The notes under the pieces: generated by a model
What the model was told of the DNA's origin: nothing
Database searches by the model: none
The model's input: only the letters and a program-made list of their open reading frames with translations
Translations under genes and position numbers: made by a program
Assembly (NCBI RefSeq): GCF_019904155.1
Contig: NZ_JAHCMB010000117.1
Span: 1 to 64,000, forward strand
Direction: 5' to 3'
Origin: Paenibacillus sinensis
GTDB taxonomy: Bacteria; Bacillota; Bacilli; Paenibacillales; Paenibacillaceae
Length of the DNA: 64,000 nt
In this document: positions 8,609-16,315 of the stretch, in pieces
Position numbering within the stretch: position 1 is the stretch's first letter
Layout of the letters: each line of letters starts with the position of its first letter

Positions 8609-9647
8609 GCTGAAATATTTCGAATGGTTCCGCACACTGGCGGTTGTCGTTATCGCTCTCCTCCTTTCTCTTCTGATCATTTCCTTTGTCAGTGATCAGC
8701 CATGGCATACGATGTTCATCTTCCTGTATGAGCCGATTTCTTCGCTGTCCCACGCGGGGAACGTGGTGGAAATGGCGATTCCACTCATGTTCGCGGGCGT
8801 GTCACTGGCTTTGCTGTTCAAGATGAACATGTTCAATCTAGGGGCTGAAGGGATCTTCTATTTCTCCGGCCTGGTGGCGGCATCCATTGCCATTCGTTCG
8901 GGCCTCGGATTCCTGCATCCCGCTGTCGCCATTATCGCGGGAGGGCTTGTAGGTGCGCTGATCATGGCGATCCCCGGCATCCTCAAAGCGAAATGGAACG
9001 CCAATGAATTGGTGACCTCGCTGATGTTCAACAGCATTCTGCTGGGAGTCGGGCTGTATCTGCTTAATTACAAGCTCAGGGATGCGGCGGCGTTCCAGAC
9101 AGCCTCATTCAAGTTCAATCCCGATGCGGTTCTAAGCCGCATTATTCCCGGAACCCGCATTCATTCGGGCTTGATCATCGTACTGCTATGTATTGTCGGC
9201 GCTCATCTGTTCATGTACAAGACCAAATGGGGGTATGAGCTGCGGATGACCGGCTCCAACCGGGAGTTCGCAGAATACTCGGGAATCAAGACCGGAAGAG
9301 TTATCGTATATGTCCATTTGCTTGCCGGGTTTATTGCCGGAGTTGGCGGGTCGGTGGAAGTGCTGGGCATGCACACCCGGTTCGACTGGACATCCCTGCC
9401 GGGTTACGGAATGGACGGCGCGCTTGTAGCGATGCTGGCCAAGAACAATCCGCTCGCAGTTATCGGTTCGGCCCTGTTCCTTGCCTACATCCGGGTAGGG
9501 GCGGATATGATGTCGAGATTGTCCGACGTTCCTGCCGAGATGATTTCCATAATCCAGGGCGTGATTCTGCTCCTGGTGTCCGCAGAGCAGTTCCTGAAAT
9601 TCTGGAAGAACAGAATGCTGCTGAAGGAGGCGCAGAAGAATGGGTAA
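8601..9647 (+). CDS. Nucleoside ABC importer permease 1, apparent ATT start
   Basis: An integral membrane permease of the BMP-type importer (NupP-like), with about nine hydrophobic segments. The first ATG in frame is at 8712, but the reading frame is open back to a stop at 8586, and codons 8601-8711 encode a short basic head and a typical first membrane helix (LAVVVIALLLSLLIISFV) that the family needs. No ATG, GTG or TTG exists in that stretch. AAGGGGGG at 8587-8594 is six bases before ATT 8601, so ATT is the best start; CTG at 8610 is the alternative. It would overlap the ATPase stop by eight bases. The ATG-8712 form (311 residues) would lose the first helix. Confidence 0.8.
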   Translation: MFKLKYFEWFRTLAVVVIALLLSLLIISFVSDQPWHTMFIFLYEPISSLSHAGNVVEMAIPLMFAGVSLALLFKMNMFNLGAEGIFYFSGLVAASIAIRSGLGFLHPAVAIIAGGLVGALIMAIPGILKAKWNANELVTSLMFNSILLGVGLYLLNYKLRDAAAFQTASFKFNPDAVLSRIIPGTRIHSGLIIVLLCIVGAHLFMYKTKWGYELRMTGSNREFAEYSGIKTGRVIVYVHLLAGFIAGVGGSVEVLGMHTRFDWTSLPGYGMDGALVAMLAKNNPLAVIGSALFLAYIRVGADMMSRLSDVPAEMISIIQGVILLLVSAEQFLKFWKNRMLLKEAQKNG

Positions 9648-10560
9648 CTTTTTCGCCGCCATCTTCACAACCGAGTTCGCCTTCTCCATTCTGCGGGTTA
9701 CGACCCCGATCCTGTTCGCGGCGCTGGGCGCGCTCATCTCCAATAGAGCCGGCATTGTCAACATCGGTCTGGAAGGCATTATGTTAACCTCAGCACTCAT
9801 GGGCGTGCTGTTCAGCGCCTACACAGGAAGCGCCTGGCTGGGGCTGCTAGGAGCCGCCGCCGGAGGCGTGCTGATCGCGGGCATGTTAGCTTTTTTTACA
9901 TTGAAATTCAAAACGCATATTATTCTGGGCGGTATCGCGATCAACGCATTCGCCTCCGGAGGGACGATCTTCGTCCTGTACCTGCTCACCGGCGACAAGG
10001 GGACCTCTTCGTCCGTGGCGAGCAAGGTGCTGCCCAACATTGACATCCCGCTGATCAAGGATATTCCGGTTATCGGCCCGATTATTTCGGGACATCATGT
10101 GCTGACCTATCTGTCGCTGATTGCCGTCGCTGCAGTGTATTATCTGCTTAAGCGGACGCCGCTTGGACTACAGATCCGGGCGGTTGGCGAGAATCCTCAG
10201 GCGGCGCAGTCCGTTGGAGTCAAGGTTGTCCGCACCCAGTACATAGCCCTTCTGCTAAGCGGTTTGTTCGCAAGTCTTGGCGGAGCGTATATGTCGATGG
10301 GCTATCTCTCGCTCTTCACCCGGGATATGACGGCAGGAAGAGGCTGGATTGCGCTTGCTGCGGAATCAATGGGCAGAAGCACGACCATCGGAACGGCACT
10401 GACCTCGTTTCTGTTCGGGTTTGCCGAAGCGATGTCGAATGTGCTGCAGCTGTTCAAAATACCGGCCGAGCTCGTATCGACGGTGCCTTATGTGGTAACA
10501 ATCATCGGCCTGATGATCTATTCCATCAATGAATCCAGAAAGAAGGGCAAGAAAAAATAA
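9640..10560 (+). CDS. Nucleoside ABC importer permease 2
   Basis: A second membrane permease of 306 residues (NupQ-like), with the family segment SNRAGIVNIGLEGIMLT near the N-terminus, GGIAINAFASGGT in the middle, and the conserved coupling region RAVGENPQAAQSVGVKV followed by GGAYMSMGYLSLFTRDMTAGRGW. It overlaps permease 1 by eight bases, with AAGGAGG just upstream of ATG 9640, which points to translational coupling. It completes a lipoprotein-ATPase-permease-permease importer for nucleosides. Confidence 0.92.
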   Translation: MGNFFAAIFTTEFAFSILRVTTPILFAALGALISNRAGIVNIGLEGIMLTSALMGVLFSAYTGSAWLGLLGAAAGGVLIAGMLAFFTLKFKTHIILGGIAINAFASGGTIFVLYLLTGDKGTSSSVASKVLPNIDIPLIKDIPVIGPIISGHHVLTYLSLIAVAAVYYLLKRTPLGLQIRAVGENPQAAQSVGVKVVRTQYIALLLSGLFASLGGAYMSMGYLSLFTRDMTAGRGWIALAAESMGRSTTIGTALTSFLFGFAEAMSNVLQLFKIPAELVSTVPYVVTIIGLMIYSINESRKKGKKK

Positions 10561-10592
10561 AAACTCATGTCAGGAAAATTTGCATGAAGGTA

Positions 10593-10620
10593 TTTACTTA
10601 AAACTGAATATGCGTATAAT
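10593..10620 (+). promoter_or_regulatory. Promoter of the DUF2294-like gene
   Basis: TTTACT (10593-10598) and TATAAT (10615-10620) with a 16-base spacer lie about 65 bases upstream of the ATG at 10684, in the gap after the importer operon. Confidence 0.55.
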
Positions 10621-10683
10621 GGAACTAATCGCGGGACAACTAGAACAGACACTTAATAGCAGGAGATTAGGCGGTGCATATCC

Positions 10684-11031
10684 ATGGCTATTCCAAAATG
10701 GCAAGATAACAGCGAGCAAAAGAAGCTGCTCTCCCGGATTTACAATGAAGTTAACAAGGAAATCTACGGATACGGCGTCAATCAGCTCAAGATCACCATT
10801 GAAGATAATGTGATTCACTTTCTGGTCAAGCATCAGAGGGTGGTTGCTCTCAAAGCCTTGGAAATGCGTCACGCCTCCACCAAGATGGCCGTCGATCACG
10901 CCCTTCATTCCGAATTCAAATTACGCTTTCGGGAGAGGGTAGAGGCCGAAGCGGCTCTTAAGGTAGTCTCTATTCTTCGCGATTACGATCCATTAACGGA
11001 ATGGGCATCCACTTTAGTCATTGTGGAGTAG
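10684..11031 (+). CDS. DUF2294 (MpsC-like) protein
   Basis: A soluble 115-residue protein resembling the DUF2294 family, which has been linked by name to the MpsC component of a sodium-translocating membrane-potential system. Features are a charged first helix (SRIYNEVNKEIYGYGVNQLKI is the general shape), a central IHFLVKHQRVVALKALE and the ending DPLTEWASTLVIVE. It has its own promoter and is followed by a strong hairpin terminator, so it appears to be a single-gene unit sitting between the nucleoside importer and the microcompartment operon. No partner Mps genes are nearby. The function here is unknown. Confidence 0.65.
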   Translation: MAIPKWQDNSEQKKLLSRIYNEVNKEIYGYGVNQLKITIEDNVIHFLVKHQRVVALKALEMRHASTKMAVDHALHSEFKLRFRERVEAEAALKVVSILRDYDPLTEWASTLVIVE

Positions 11032-11071
11032 TACGGCGGACAAATGAATCCTTGCAGGGGATCTCCCGGGG

Positions 11072-11100
11072 TTTATCTCGGGTAGATAGCCTGATATGAT
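11072..11100 (+). promoter_or_regulatory. Possible promoter of the microcompartment operon
   Basis: TTTATC (11072-11077) and TATGAT (11095-11100) are 17 bases apart. If real, transcription would begin near 11107 and the strong terminator at 11133-11190 would lie inside the leader of the microcompartment operon. The boxes are only moderate matches. Confidence 0.35.
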
Positions 11101-11132
11101 GAGGAAACGGTAACTTTCGATTCGTTTACGAT

Positions 11133-11190
11133 GAGAAGCGACCGTTGCCGGAAGGAATACCTTCCGGCAACGGCCGCTTCTCTTTTTTTT
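11133..11190 (+). terminator. Strong Rho-independent terminator
   Basis: A 23-base-pair stem with one mismatch (GAGAAGCGACC... pairing with ...GGCCGCTTCTC), loop AATA, and eight T residues at 11183-11190. It ends the DUF2294 transcript. It is only 28 bases before the first microcompartment-operon gene, and its left arm can alternatively pair with CGGTAAC at 11108-11114, so it may also act as an attenuator. Confidence 0.9.
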
Positions 11191-11218
11191 ACAAATTTAT
11201 ACAGAGTAAAAGGAGTGG

Positions 11219-11815
11219 ATGAAAGTGCTGAGCATCAAGAACGCTGCCATCATTGTTATCGACATGCAATACGATTTCGTCGGAGAGGAAGCTGTCATTC
11301 CATGTAAAGCGGATGCTGGTCTGATCGAATCCAATCAGAAGCTGCTGGCCTACGCCAGAGAGTCGGGAGTTCCTGTCATCTATACCCAGGAAATTCACCG
11401 GAAGTCACATGTTGACTTTGGACGGGAGCTGGACCGCAGCGAGCCGATCCACTGCGTGGAAGGAACGCATGGCGTGGAAATTATTGAGGAGCTGAAGCCG
11501 GAAGAGAGCGATTATGTCATTCAAAAACGCAGATACAGCGCCTTCTTCCAGACCGATCTTCAGGTTCTGCTGCAGGGGCTGGGCGTAAAGACGATTATTC
11601 TGACAGGAGCGGCAACGGATGTATGCGTGCGGGCAACGGCGACGGACGCGCAGCAGCATGACTATTATGTGGTCGTTCCGAGAGAATGTGTGGCCGGCAC
11701 CAGCGCCAAGCAGCATGAAGCCGCCCTGGAGCATATTGACTATGTGCTTGGGCAAATCGTCAGTGTGGAAGATCTGAAATTTGAGTCCCGGCCTCAAACT
11801 GGAGGAAGAGAATAA
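11219..11815 (+). CDS. Isochorismatase-like cysteine hydrolase (amidohydrolase)
   Basis: A 198-residue member of the cysteine hydrolase superfamily (nicotinamidase, ureidoacrylate and N-carbamoylsarcosine amidohydrolases). The catalytic triad is visible: Asp in VIDMQYDF, Lys in QKRRYSAF and the nucleophile Cys in TDVCVRATATDA, preceded by the usual cis-peptide ILTGAATD strand. Such enzymes hydrolyse amide or ureido bonds, releasing ammonia and/or CO2. It is the first gene of the microcompartment operon, one base before the ECF ATPase gene. I infer that it acts on a ring-opened nitrogen compound. The C-terminal tail of about 15 residues is polar and could be disordered. Confidence 0.87.
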   Translation: MKVLSIKNAAIIVIDMQYDFVGEEAVIPCKADAGLIESNQKLLAYARESGVPVIYTQEIHRKSHVDFGRELDRSEPIHCVEGTHGVEIIEELKPEESDYVIQKRRYSAFFQTDLQVLLQGLGVKTIILTGAATDVCVRATATDAQQHDYYVVVPRECVAGTSAKQHEAALEHIDYVLGQIVSVEDLKFESRPQTGGRE

Positions 11816-11816
11816 G

Positions 11817-13511
11817 ATGCCGGTTTCGATACGAGATCTTTCCTACCGGCATATGCATGGAGAGCATCGGGCGCTGGATGAAGTAAGTATGGAGATTGGG
11901 GCCGGCGAGACAGTGGCGTTGGTCGGGAAGAGCGGAAGCGGAAAATCCACACTGGGCTACATTCTCAGCGGCATTATTCCTCAAATGATCAAGGGGAGCG
12001 AGCTTGGCGGCGAAGTCAGTTTTGGGGACACCGGAGACTATAAGGTGGGTTTCGTATCGCAAATTCCGGAGAACCAGTTATTCGGTTATCGGGTTGAAGA
12101 TGCCATCGTATTCGGACTTGAGAATATGGGGCTTGAGCAGGAAGAGATCGAACGGCGTCTGACACGGGTGCTGAAGCTGTTTGGAATCGAGGTATTCCGG
12201 AACCGGCCGGTCAGCGCCTTGTCAGGAGGACAGAAGCAGACCGTGTGCATCGCATCGGTACTTGCAATGGAGCCGCAGCTGCTCATCCTGGACGAACCGG
12301 TCAGCTCGCTGGACCCGCTGGGGAAATCGCTGATCCAGAAGGTGCTCATTCAGCTCAAGCAAGAGGGTCAGACCGTGCTGCTGATTGACCAGAATCTCGA
12401 TTGGCCGGCTGAAGCGGTTGACAGAGTGGTCGGACTTGAGAACGGAAGAGTGGTCTTTGACGGCGACAAGACACATTTTTTTCTCGATGAGGAGCTGTAT
12501 ATTCGTCTCGGAGTTACGGTGCCGCAAATGCTGGAGCTGTATCATGCCTGCGGAAAGAATGAAGGTTCGGCTCTGTTCACAACCGTTGAGGCGGCCTCCG
12601 ATTTCTTCCGAGAGCATTGCCCCGGAACGGGCGCTGGCATAAGAGAACTATACAGACCGCTTCACGAGGAGCGGGAACAGCAATCTCCTTCCATTGAAAT
12701 ACATGAACTCGTCAAAGAGTTCGATGGCTTCCGCGCTCTTGACGGGGTCAGCGTCTCATTCTTTCCGGGGACGGTCACAGCGGTGCTGGGCCAGAATGGT
12801 TCGGGAAAAACGACAGTGGCCAGACATTTGATCGGTCTGTATCAGCCAACCTCGGGTTCTATCCATTATAAAGGGCGTCCGATCGCGGACCGAAGCACGG
12901 CGGACCTGGCGCGAGACATTGCTTATGTGTTCCAGCACCCTGACCAGATGATCTTCGAGGACTCCGTATGGAAGGAGGTTACGTTCTCCAGCCGGATTAT
13001 GAAGCGTAAGGCTGATGAAAGCCGGGTTGAAGAGCTGCTTAGGGAACATGATCTGCTTGAGTACAAGGATGCATTTCCCATGAATCTGTCGATGGGCCAT
13101 AAGCATATGCTGACCATCCTGTCCGTGCTTCTCACCGATCCCGATGTCATTATTCTGGATGAACCGACATTGGGGATGGACCGGATGATGAAGAGCATGC
13201 TTCAGGATTTGATGGCCAAGCTCAAGGGAATGGGCAAGACCCTGATCCTGATCAGCCATGAGATGTCCTTCGTGGCGGAAACGGCTGATGAGGCGATTCT
13301 GATGAAGAGCGGCAGCATCCTGCTGAAGGGAACGCTGCCCGATATTTTTGGCAGAGGCAGTCTGCTTCACGAAGTCTGTATTGAGCCGCCCCAGGTGAAG
13401 CGGTTGGCCGACTGCTTCGGGCAGGAGAATATATTGACGGTTCCGCAATTTGTGGCTGCCTGCTGTCCAGAAGTGCCGATCCGTCAAGCCGTTGGGGGGG
13501 GCGAAGGATGA
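11817..13511 (+). CDS. ECF transporter ATPase, fused A-A' protein
   Basis: Two ABC ATPase domains in one 564-residue chain, as in fused EcfA/A' (CbiO-like) proteins. Domain 1: Walker A GKSGSGKST, signature LSGGQKQTV, Walker B LLILDEPVSSLDP. Domain 2: Walker A GQNGSGKTT, a degenerate signature LSMGHKHM, Walker B VIILDEPTLGMD, and an intact H in LISHE. ATG 11817 with GGAGGAAGAG upstream is chosen, one base after the cysteine hydrolase stop. It energises the T component directly downstream (4-base overlap) and the S component at 15120, importing the substrate of the operon. Confidence 0.88.
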   Translation: MPVSIRDLSYRHMHGEHRALDEVSMEIGAGETVALVGKSGSGKSTLGYILSGIIPQMIKGSELGGEVSFGDTGDYKVGFVSQIPENQLFGYRVEDAIVFGLENMGLEQEEIERRLTRVLKLFGIEVFRNRPVSALSGGQKQTVCIASVLAMEPQLLILDEPVSSLDPLGKSLIQKVLIQLKQEGQTVLLIDQNLDWPAEAVDRVVGLENGRVVFDGDKTHFFLDEELYIRLGVTVPQMLELYHACGKNEGSALFTTVEAASDFFREHCPGTGAGIRELYRPLHEEREQQSPSIEIHELVKEFDGFRALDGVSVSFFPGTVTAVLGQNGSGKTTVARHLIGLYQPTSGSIHYKGRPIADRSTADLARDIAYVFQHPDQMIFEDSVWKEVTFSSRIMKRKADESRVEELLREHDLLEYKDAFPMNLSMGHKHMLTILSVLLTDPDVIILDEPTLGMDRMMKSMLQDLMAKLKGMGKTLILISHEMSFVAETADEAILMKSGSILLKGTLPDIFGRGSLLHEVCIEPPQVKRLADCFGQENILTVPQFVAACCPEVPIRQAVGGGEG

Positions 13512-14299
13512 AATTCTCGGGTTATGTCCACAAGCCATCTTTGCTTCACAGGGTTGATCCAAGGGTCAAAATGATCTGGTTCGTCGTGATGACGCTGATG
13601 GTCGTGTTCTATAAAAACCTGGTGGTGCTGGCCCTGTTCACTGCAGGCTGTGTACTGCTCTGGCTGATGTCCGGACTGATACGTGAGATGAGCGGCCTGC
13701 TTCGGCGTCTGCTGCCCATGCTGATTCTGGCCTTTTTAACCTGGCTGATCATCGGTTCTTTTGAGAATAATGGCGGGCATGTATTATGGAGCATTGGCAG
13801 CTTCGCGATTGAGGACAAGGATTTGCTGAAATCGGTAGTTGCAGCGGATCGTATCTTTCTGATGGTATCGGTATTCTATACGCTGATCATGACAACCAAC
13901 TTCAGTGAAATCATCTATGGTCTTCAGAAGCTGGGGCTGCCGTTTAAAGCGGCCTTTATGTGCGGTCTGGTATTCCAGATAATCCCGATGATGATCTCCG
14001 AGTTTCAGACGATCGCCGATGCCCAGCGCGCCAGAGGACTTGAGCTAGACAAAGGCGGGCTGATTGCGCGGCTGAGAAGCTACTCGGCAATTCTGTTCCC
14101 CCTGTTTATCCGGGCTATTCAATCGGGTCAGAGCATTTCGCTGTCCATGCATATTTATAATCTGAATTTCAAGCAAAAACGCAGTTCGTACCGGACATTT
14201 CGAATAACAGCCAGGGACCTGCAGTTTTTTGGATGCTTCACCTTGCTGTGGGCGGCCGCTGTTTGTCTGGGAGTTCTATTTCCGATGCTAAAAGCGTAA
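13508..14299 (+). CDS. ECF transporter transmembrane T component
   Basis: EcfT/CbiQ-family integral membrane protein of 263 residues: N-terminal HRVDPRVKMIWFVVMT (typical EcfT opening), several hydrophobic helices, and the ATPase-coupling segment with DAQRARGLELDKGG, matching the family ARG motif. The ATG overlaps the ATPase stop in the ATGA arrangement. The full ECF set (A-A', T, S) is interrupted only by the creatininase-like gene, tying transport to catabolism. Confidence 0.88.
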   Translation: MKFSGYVHKPSLLHRVDPRVKMIWFVVMTLMVVFYKNLVVLALFTAGCVLLWLMSGLIREMSGLLRRLLPMLILAFLTWLIIGSFENNGGHVLWSIGSFAIEDKDLLKSVVAADRIFLMVSVFYTLIMTTNFSEIIYGLQKLGLPFKAAFMCGLVFQIIPMMISEFQTIADAQRARGLELDKGGLIARLRSYSAILFPLFIRAIQSGQSISLSMHIYNLNFKQKRSSYRTFRITARDLQFFGCFTLLWAAAVCLGVLFPMLKA

Positions 14300-14313
14300 A
14301 GGAGCGGGTGTTC

Positions 14314-15105
14314 ATGATTCAACAATGGAGTATGTGCACAACCGAAGAGATTGGAGGGATGGACAAGGATCATTCTCTGGTAATCATTCCGATCGGGGCA
14401 ACCGAGCAGCATGGAAGCCATCTGCCGGTCGGAACGGATTCAATCATCCTGGAGAACCTGCTAAAGGTGTTCATGAAGGAGTGCGAGTTCCCGGATCATC
14501 AGGTGCTGATCACTCCCCTGCTGCCGGTGGGCAAGAGCATGGAGCATATGGAATTCCCGGGAACCCTCAGCTTCAGCACCCGAACATTCTATTCCATGCT
14601 TGATGATCTGTGCGAATCAATCCGCCGCCACGGGTTCACCAAAGTGCTGCTTATGAACAGTCATGGGGGCAATACGGATCTGCTGAATGTGCTAAGCCGG
14701 GATATGCGGATCAAGCATGATATGGAGCTGTTCGTATTTGACTGGTGGTTCACCTCCTTCTGGAACGACATTTTGGAGCAGGTCCAGCAGTCCGGCAATT
14801 ACGGGGTATTCCATGCCTGCGAGCTGGAAACATCGCTAATGCTTGTATTCTGCCCGGAGCGGGTGGATATGAGCAAAGCCGTGGATGAATATCCCGACCG
14901 GCAGCTGACGGATAATCCGTATGTCACCCTCAAAGGCCCGATTACACCGGGCTGGAAGACCAAGGACGTATCCCGAAAGGGCGTCATCGGGGCGCCTACT
15001 CTGGCGACGGTCGAGAAAGGTCATGTATTTATCCGCTACGCTGTACAGAAGCTGCAAGAAATGCTGACACAGGTCATTCAGACGAATTACAAATTCAACC
15101 TTTAA
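14314..15105 (+). CDS. Creatininase-family amidohydrolase
   Basis: A 263-residue metal-dependent amidohydrolase of the creatininase fold. The metal-binding run GATEQHGSHLPVGTDS supplies the Glu, His and Asp ligands, MNSHGGN is the second motif, and HACELETS gives the late glutamate. Family members open cyclic amides (creatinine) or hydrolyse formamido groups such as FAPy. ATG 14314 fits the AAAGGAG at about 14298; an upstream in-frame ATG at 14233 lies within the ecfT gene. Lying between the ECF T and S genes, it probably acts early on the imported ring compound. Confidence 0.87.
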   Translation: MIQQWSMCTTEEIGGMDKDHSLVIIPIGATEQHGSHLPVGTDSIILENLLKVFMKECEFPDHQVLITPLLPVGKSMEHMEFPGTLSFSTRTFYSMLDDLCESIRRHGFTKVLLMNSHGGNTDLLNVLSRDMRIKHDMELFVFDWWFTSFWNDILEQVQQSGNYGVFHACELETSLMLVFCPERVDMSKAVDEYPDRQLTDNPYVTLKGPITPGWKTKDVSRKGVIGAPTLATVEKGHVFIRYAVQKLQEMLTQVIQTNYKFNL

Positions 15106-15119
15106 AGGAGTGGTTCCAC

Positions 15120-15713
15120 ATGACAGGTCAGCTTAATACAAAAAACGATGCACGAACAAGCTCGAACATGATGATGAGCGTTGTATATTGGGTGATTTTC
15201 GGTGTGCTCACCGGTGTGCTCTGGGCTTATGTCAATCCGATTGCTATTGTTCCCGGCGTGATTCATCTGCGCATCTTCGCTTTTTTGCCTGCTGTGGTTG
15301 GCATCATCTTCGGACCAAGAACAGGATTCTTCTGCGGATATATCGGAACCGTTGTATGGGCGCTGCTCGCCGGGACATTCCTGCCGGCTCATTCGATGCT
15401 GGCTGACGGTATTATGGTCGGATTCACCGGCTGGCTGCCTGCAATGATGGTTGGCCGGGGCAAGACTCTTAAACAGCTGGGCCATGAGAAGTCGCTGATG
15501 ATTAAATCGGCGGTCTGGTCGCTGATTGCCGGATTAATCATGATTGTGGTGACATGCGCCAGCATGAGCTTGCTTGGCATATTTGATTTCTGGTGGGCCA
15601 TGTTGTGGATCGGGATCAGCGATGTGCCTCCGCTTGTGATCGGCACTCCGATTTTGCTCGTGTTCCTGGCACGCAGACTGGAGAAAGTGCAGACCATGAT
15701 TCCCTGGAGCTAA
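15120..15713 (+). CDS. ECF transporter substrate-binding S component
   Basis: A 197-residue membrane protein with about six hydrophobic segments. Features match ECF S components: long N-terminal amphipathic head, IHLRIFAFLPAVVGIIFGPRTGFFCGYIGT, then GFTGWLPAMMVGRG, and a last helix ending in LARRLEK. The substrate class cannot be read from sequence; no thiamine, riboflavin, biotin or cobalamin motif is evident. Co-transcription with its own A-A' and T genes inside a hydrolase and microcompartment operon suggests a dedicated importer for the operon's substrate. Confidence 0.8.
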   Translation: MTGQLNTKNDARTSSNMMMSVVYWVIFGVLTGVLWAYVNPIAIVPGVIHLRIFAFLPAVVGIIFGPRTGFFCGYIGTVVWALLAGTFLPAHSMLADGIMVGFTGWLPAMMVGRGKTLKQLGHEKSLMIKSAVWSLIAGLIMIVVTCASMSLLGIFDFWWAMLWIGISDVPPLVIGTPILLVFLARRLEKVQTMIPWS

Positions 15714-15748
15714 CAACGTGTTCCGGAGCAGTTAAAGGAGACATCTAG

Positions 15749-16315
15749 ATGAAAATTGTGGTAGGCATTACAGGAGCGAGCGGCTCCATCTACGCATATA
15801 CGCTGATTCGGGCGCTGCATCAATTGAATATCGAGACGTATGTTATTGCGACCGAAATGGCTAAAAAGGTCATGAAGTTCGAGTGCGGCATTACGATGAA
15901 CGAGATCAAGGCTTACGCGGAGGTGCTGGACAACGGCAATCTTTTCGCATCCGTAGCGAGCGGTTCGTTCAAGACGGACGGGATGGTCATCCTGCCCTGT
16001 TCGATGAATTCACTTGGCGCGATTGCGAACGGCGTGGGGGACACCCTGCTCAGCCGGACGGCGAGCGTCATGCTCAAGGAGAAGAGACGGCTGATCGTCG
16101 TTCCGCGTGAGACTCCGCTTCATTTGATCCATCTGGAGAATATGACCCGGCTGGCCCGCGCAGGAGCGGACATCCTGCCCGCCTCGCCCGGATTTTATCA
16201 TCATCCGACCGAAATTTGGGAGCTGGTCAACTTTGTGATCGCCCGGATTCTGGACGCCTTGAATATCGACCACCGGCTGATGGCCAGATGGGGAGAGAAA
16301 GCGGTGGACGAATGA
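15749..16315 (+). CDS. ubiX: UbiX-family flavin prenyltransferase
   Basis: Makes prenylated FMN, the cofactor of UbiD-type decarboxylases. The 188 residues show the family landmarks: VGITGASGSIYAY (FMN-binding loop), ILPCSMNSLGAIANG, the arginine in VVPRETPLH, and PASPGFYHHP. The ribosome binding site AAAGGAG is well spaced for ATG 15749. The 3' end overlaps the UbiD gene start (ATGA type, 4 bases), so cofactor and decarboxylase are co-produced. Confidence 0.92.
   Translation: MKIVVGITGASGSIYAYTLIRALHQLNIETYVIATEMAKKVMKFECGITMNEIKAYAEVLDNGNLFASVASGSFKTDGMVILPCSMNSLGAIANGVGDTLLSRTASVMLKEKRRLIVVPRETPLHLIHLENMTRLARAGADILPASPGFYHHPTEIWELVNFVIARILDALNIDHRLMARWGEKAVDE

Noticed and set aside
16216-16311. 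Extended N-terminus of the UbiD protein
   Set aside because: The extra 32 codons lie inside ubiX in another frame and do not resemble UbiD. The ATG at 16312 overlapping the ubiX stop is the natural coupled start.
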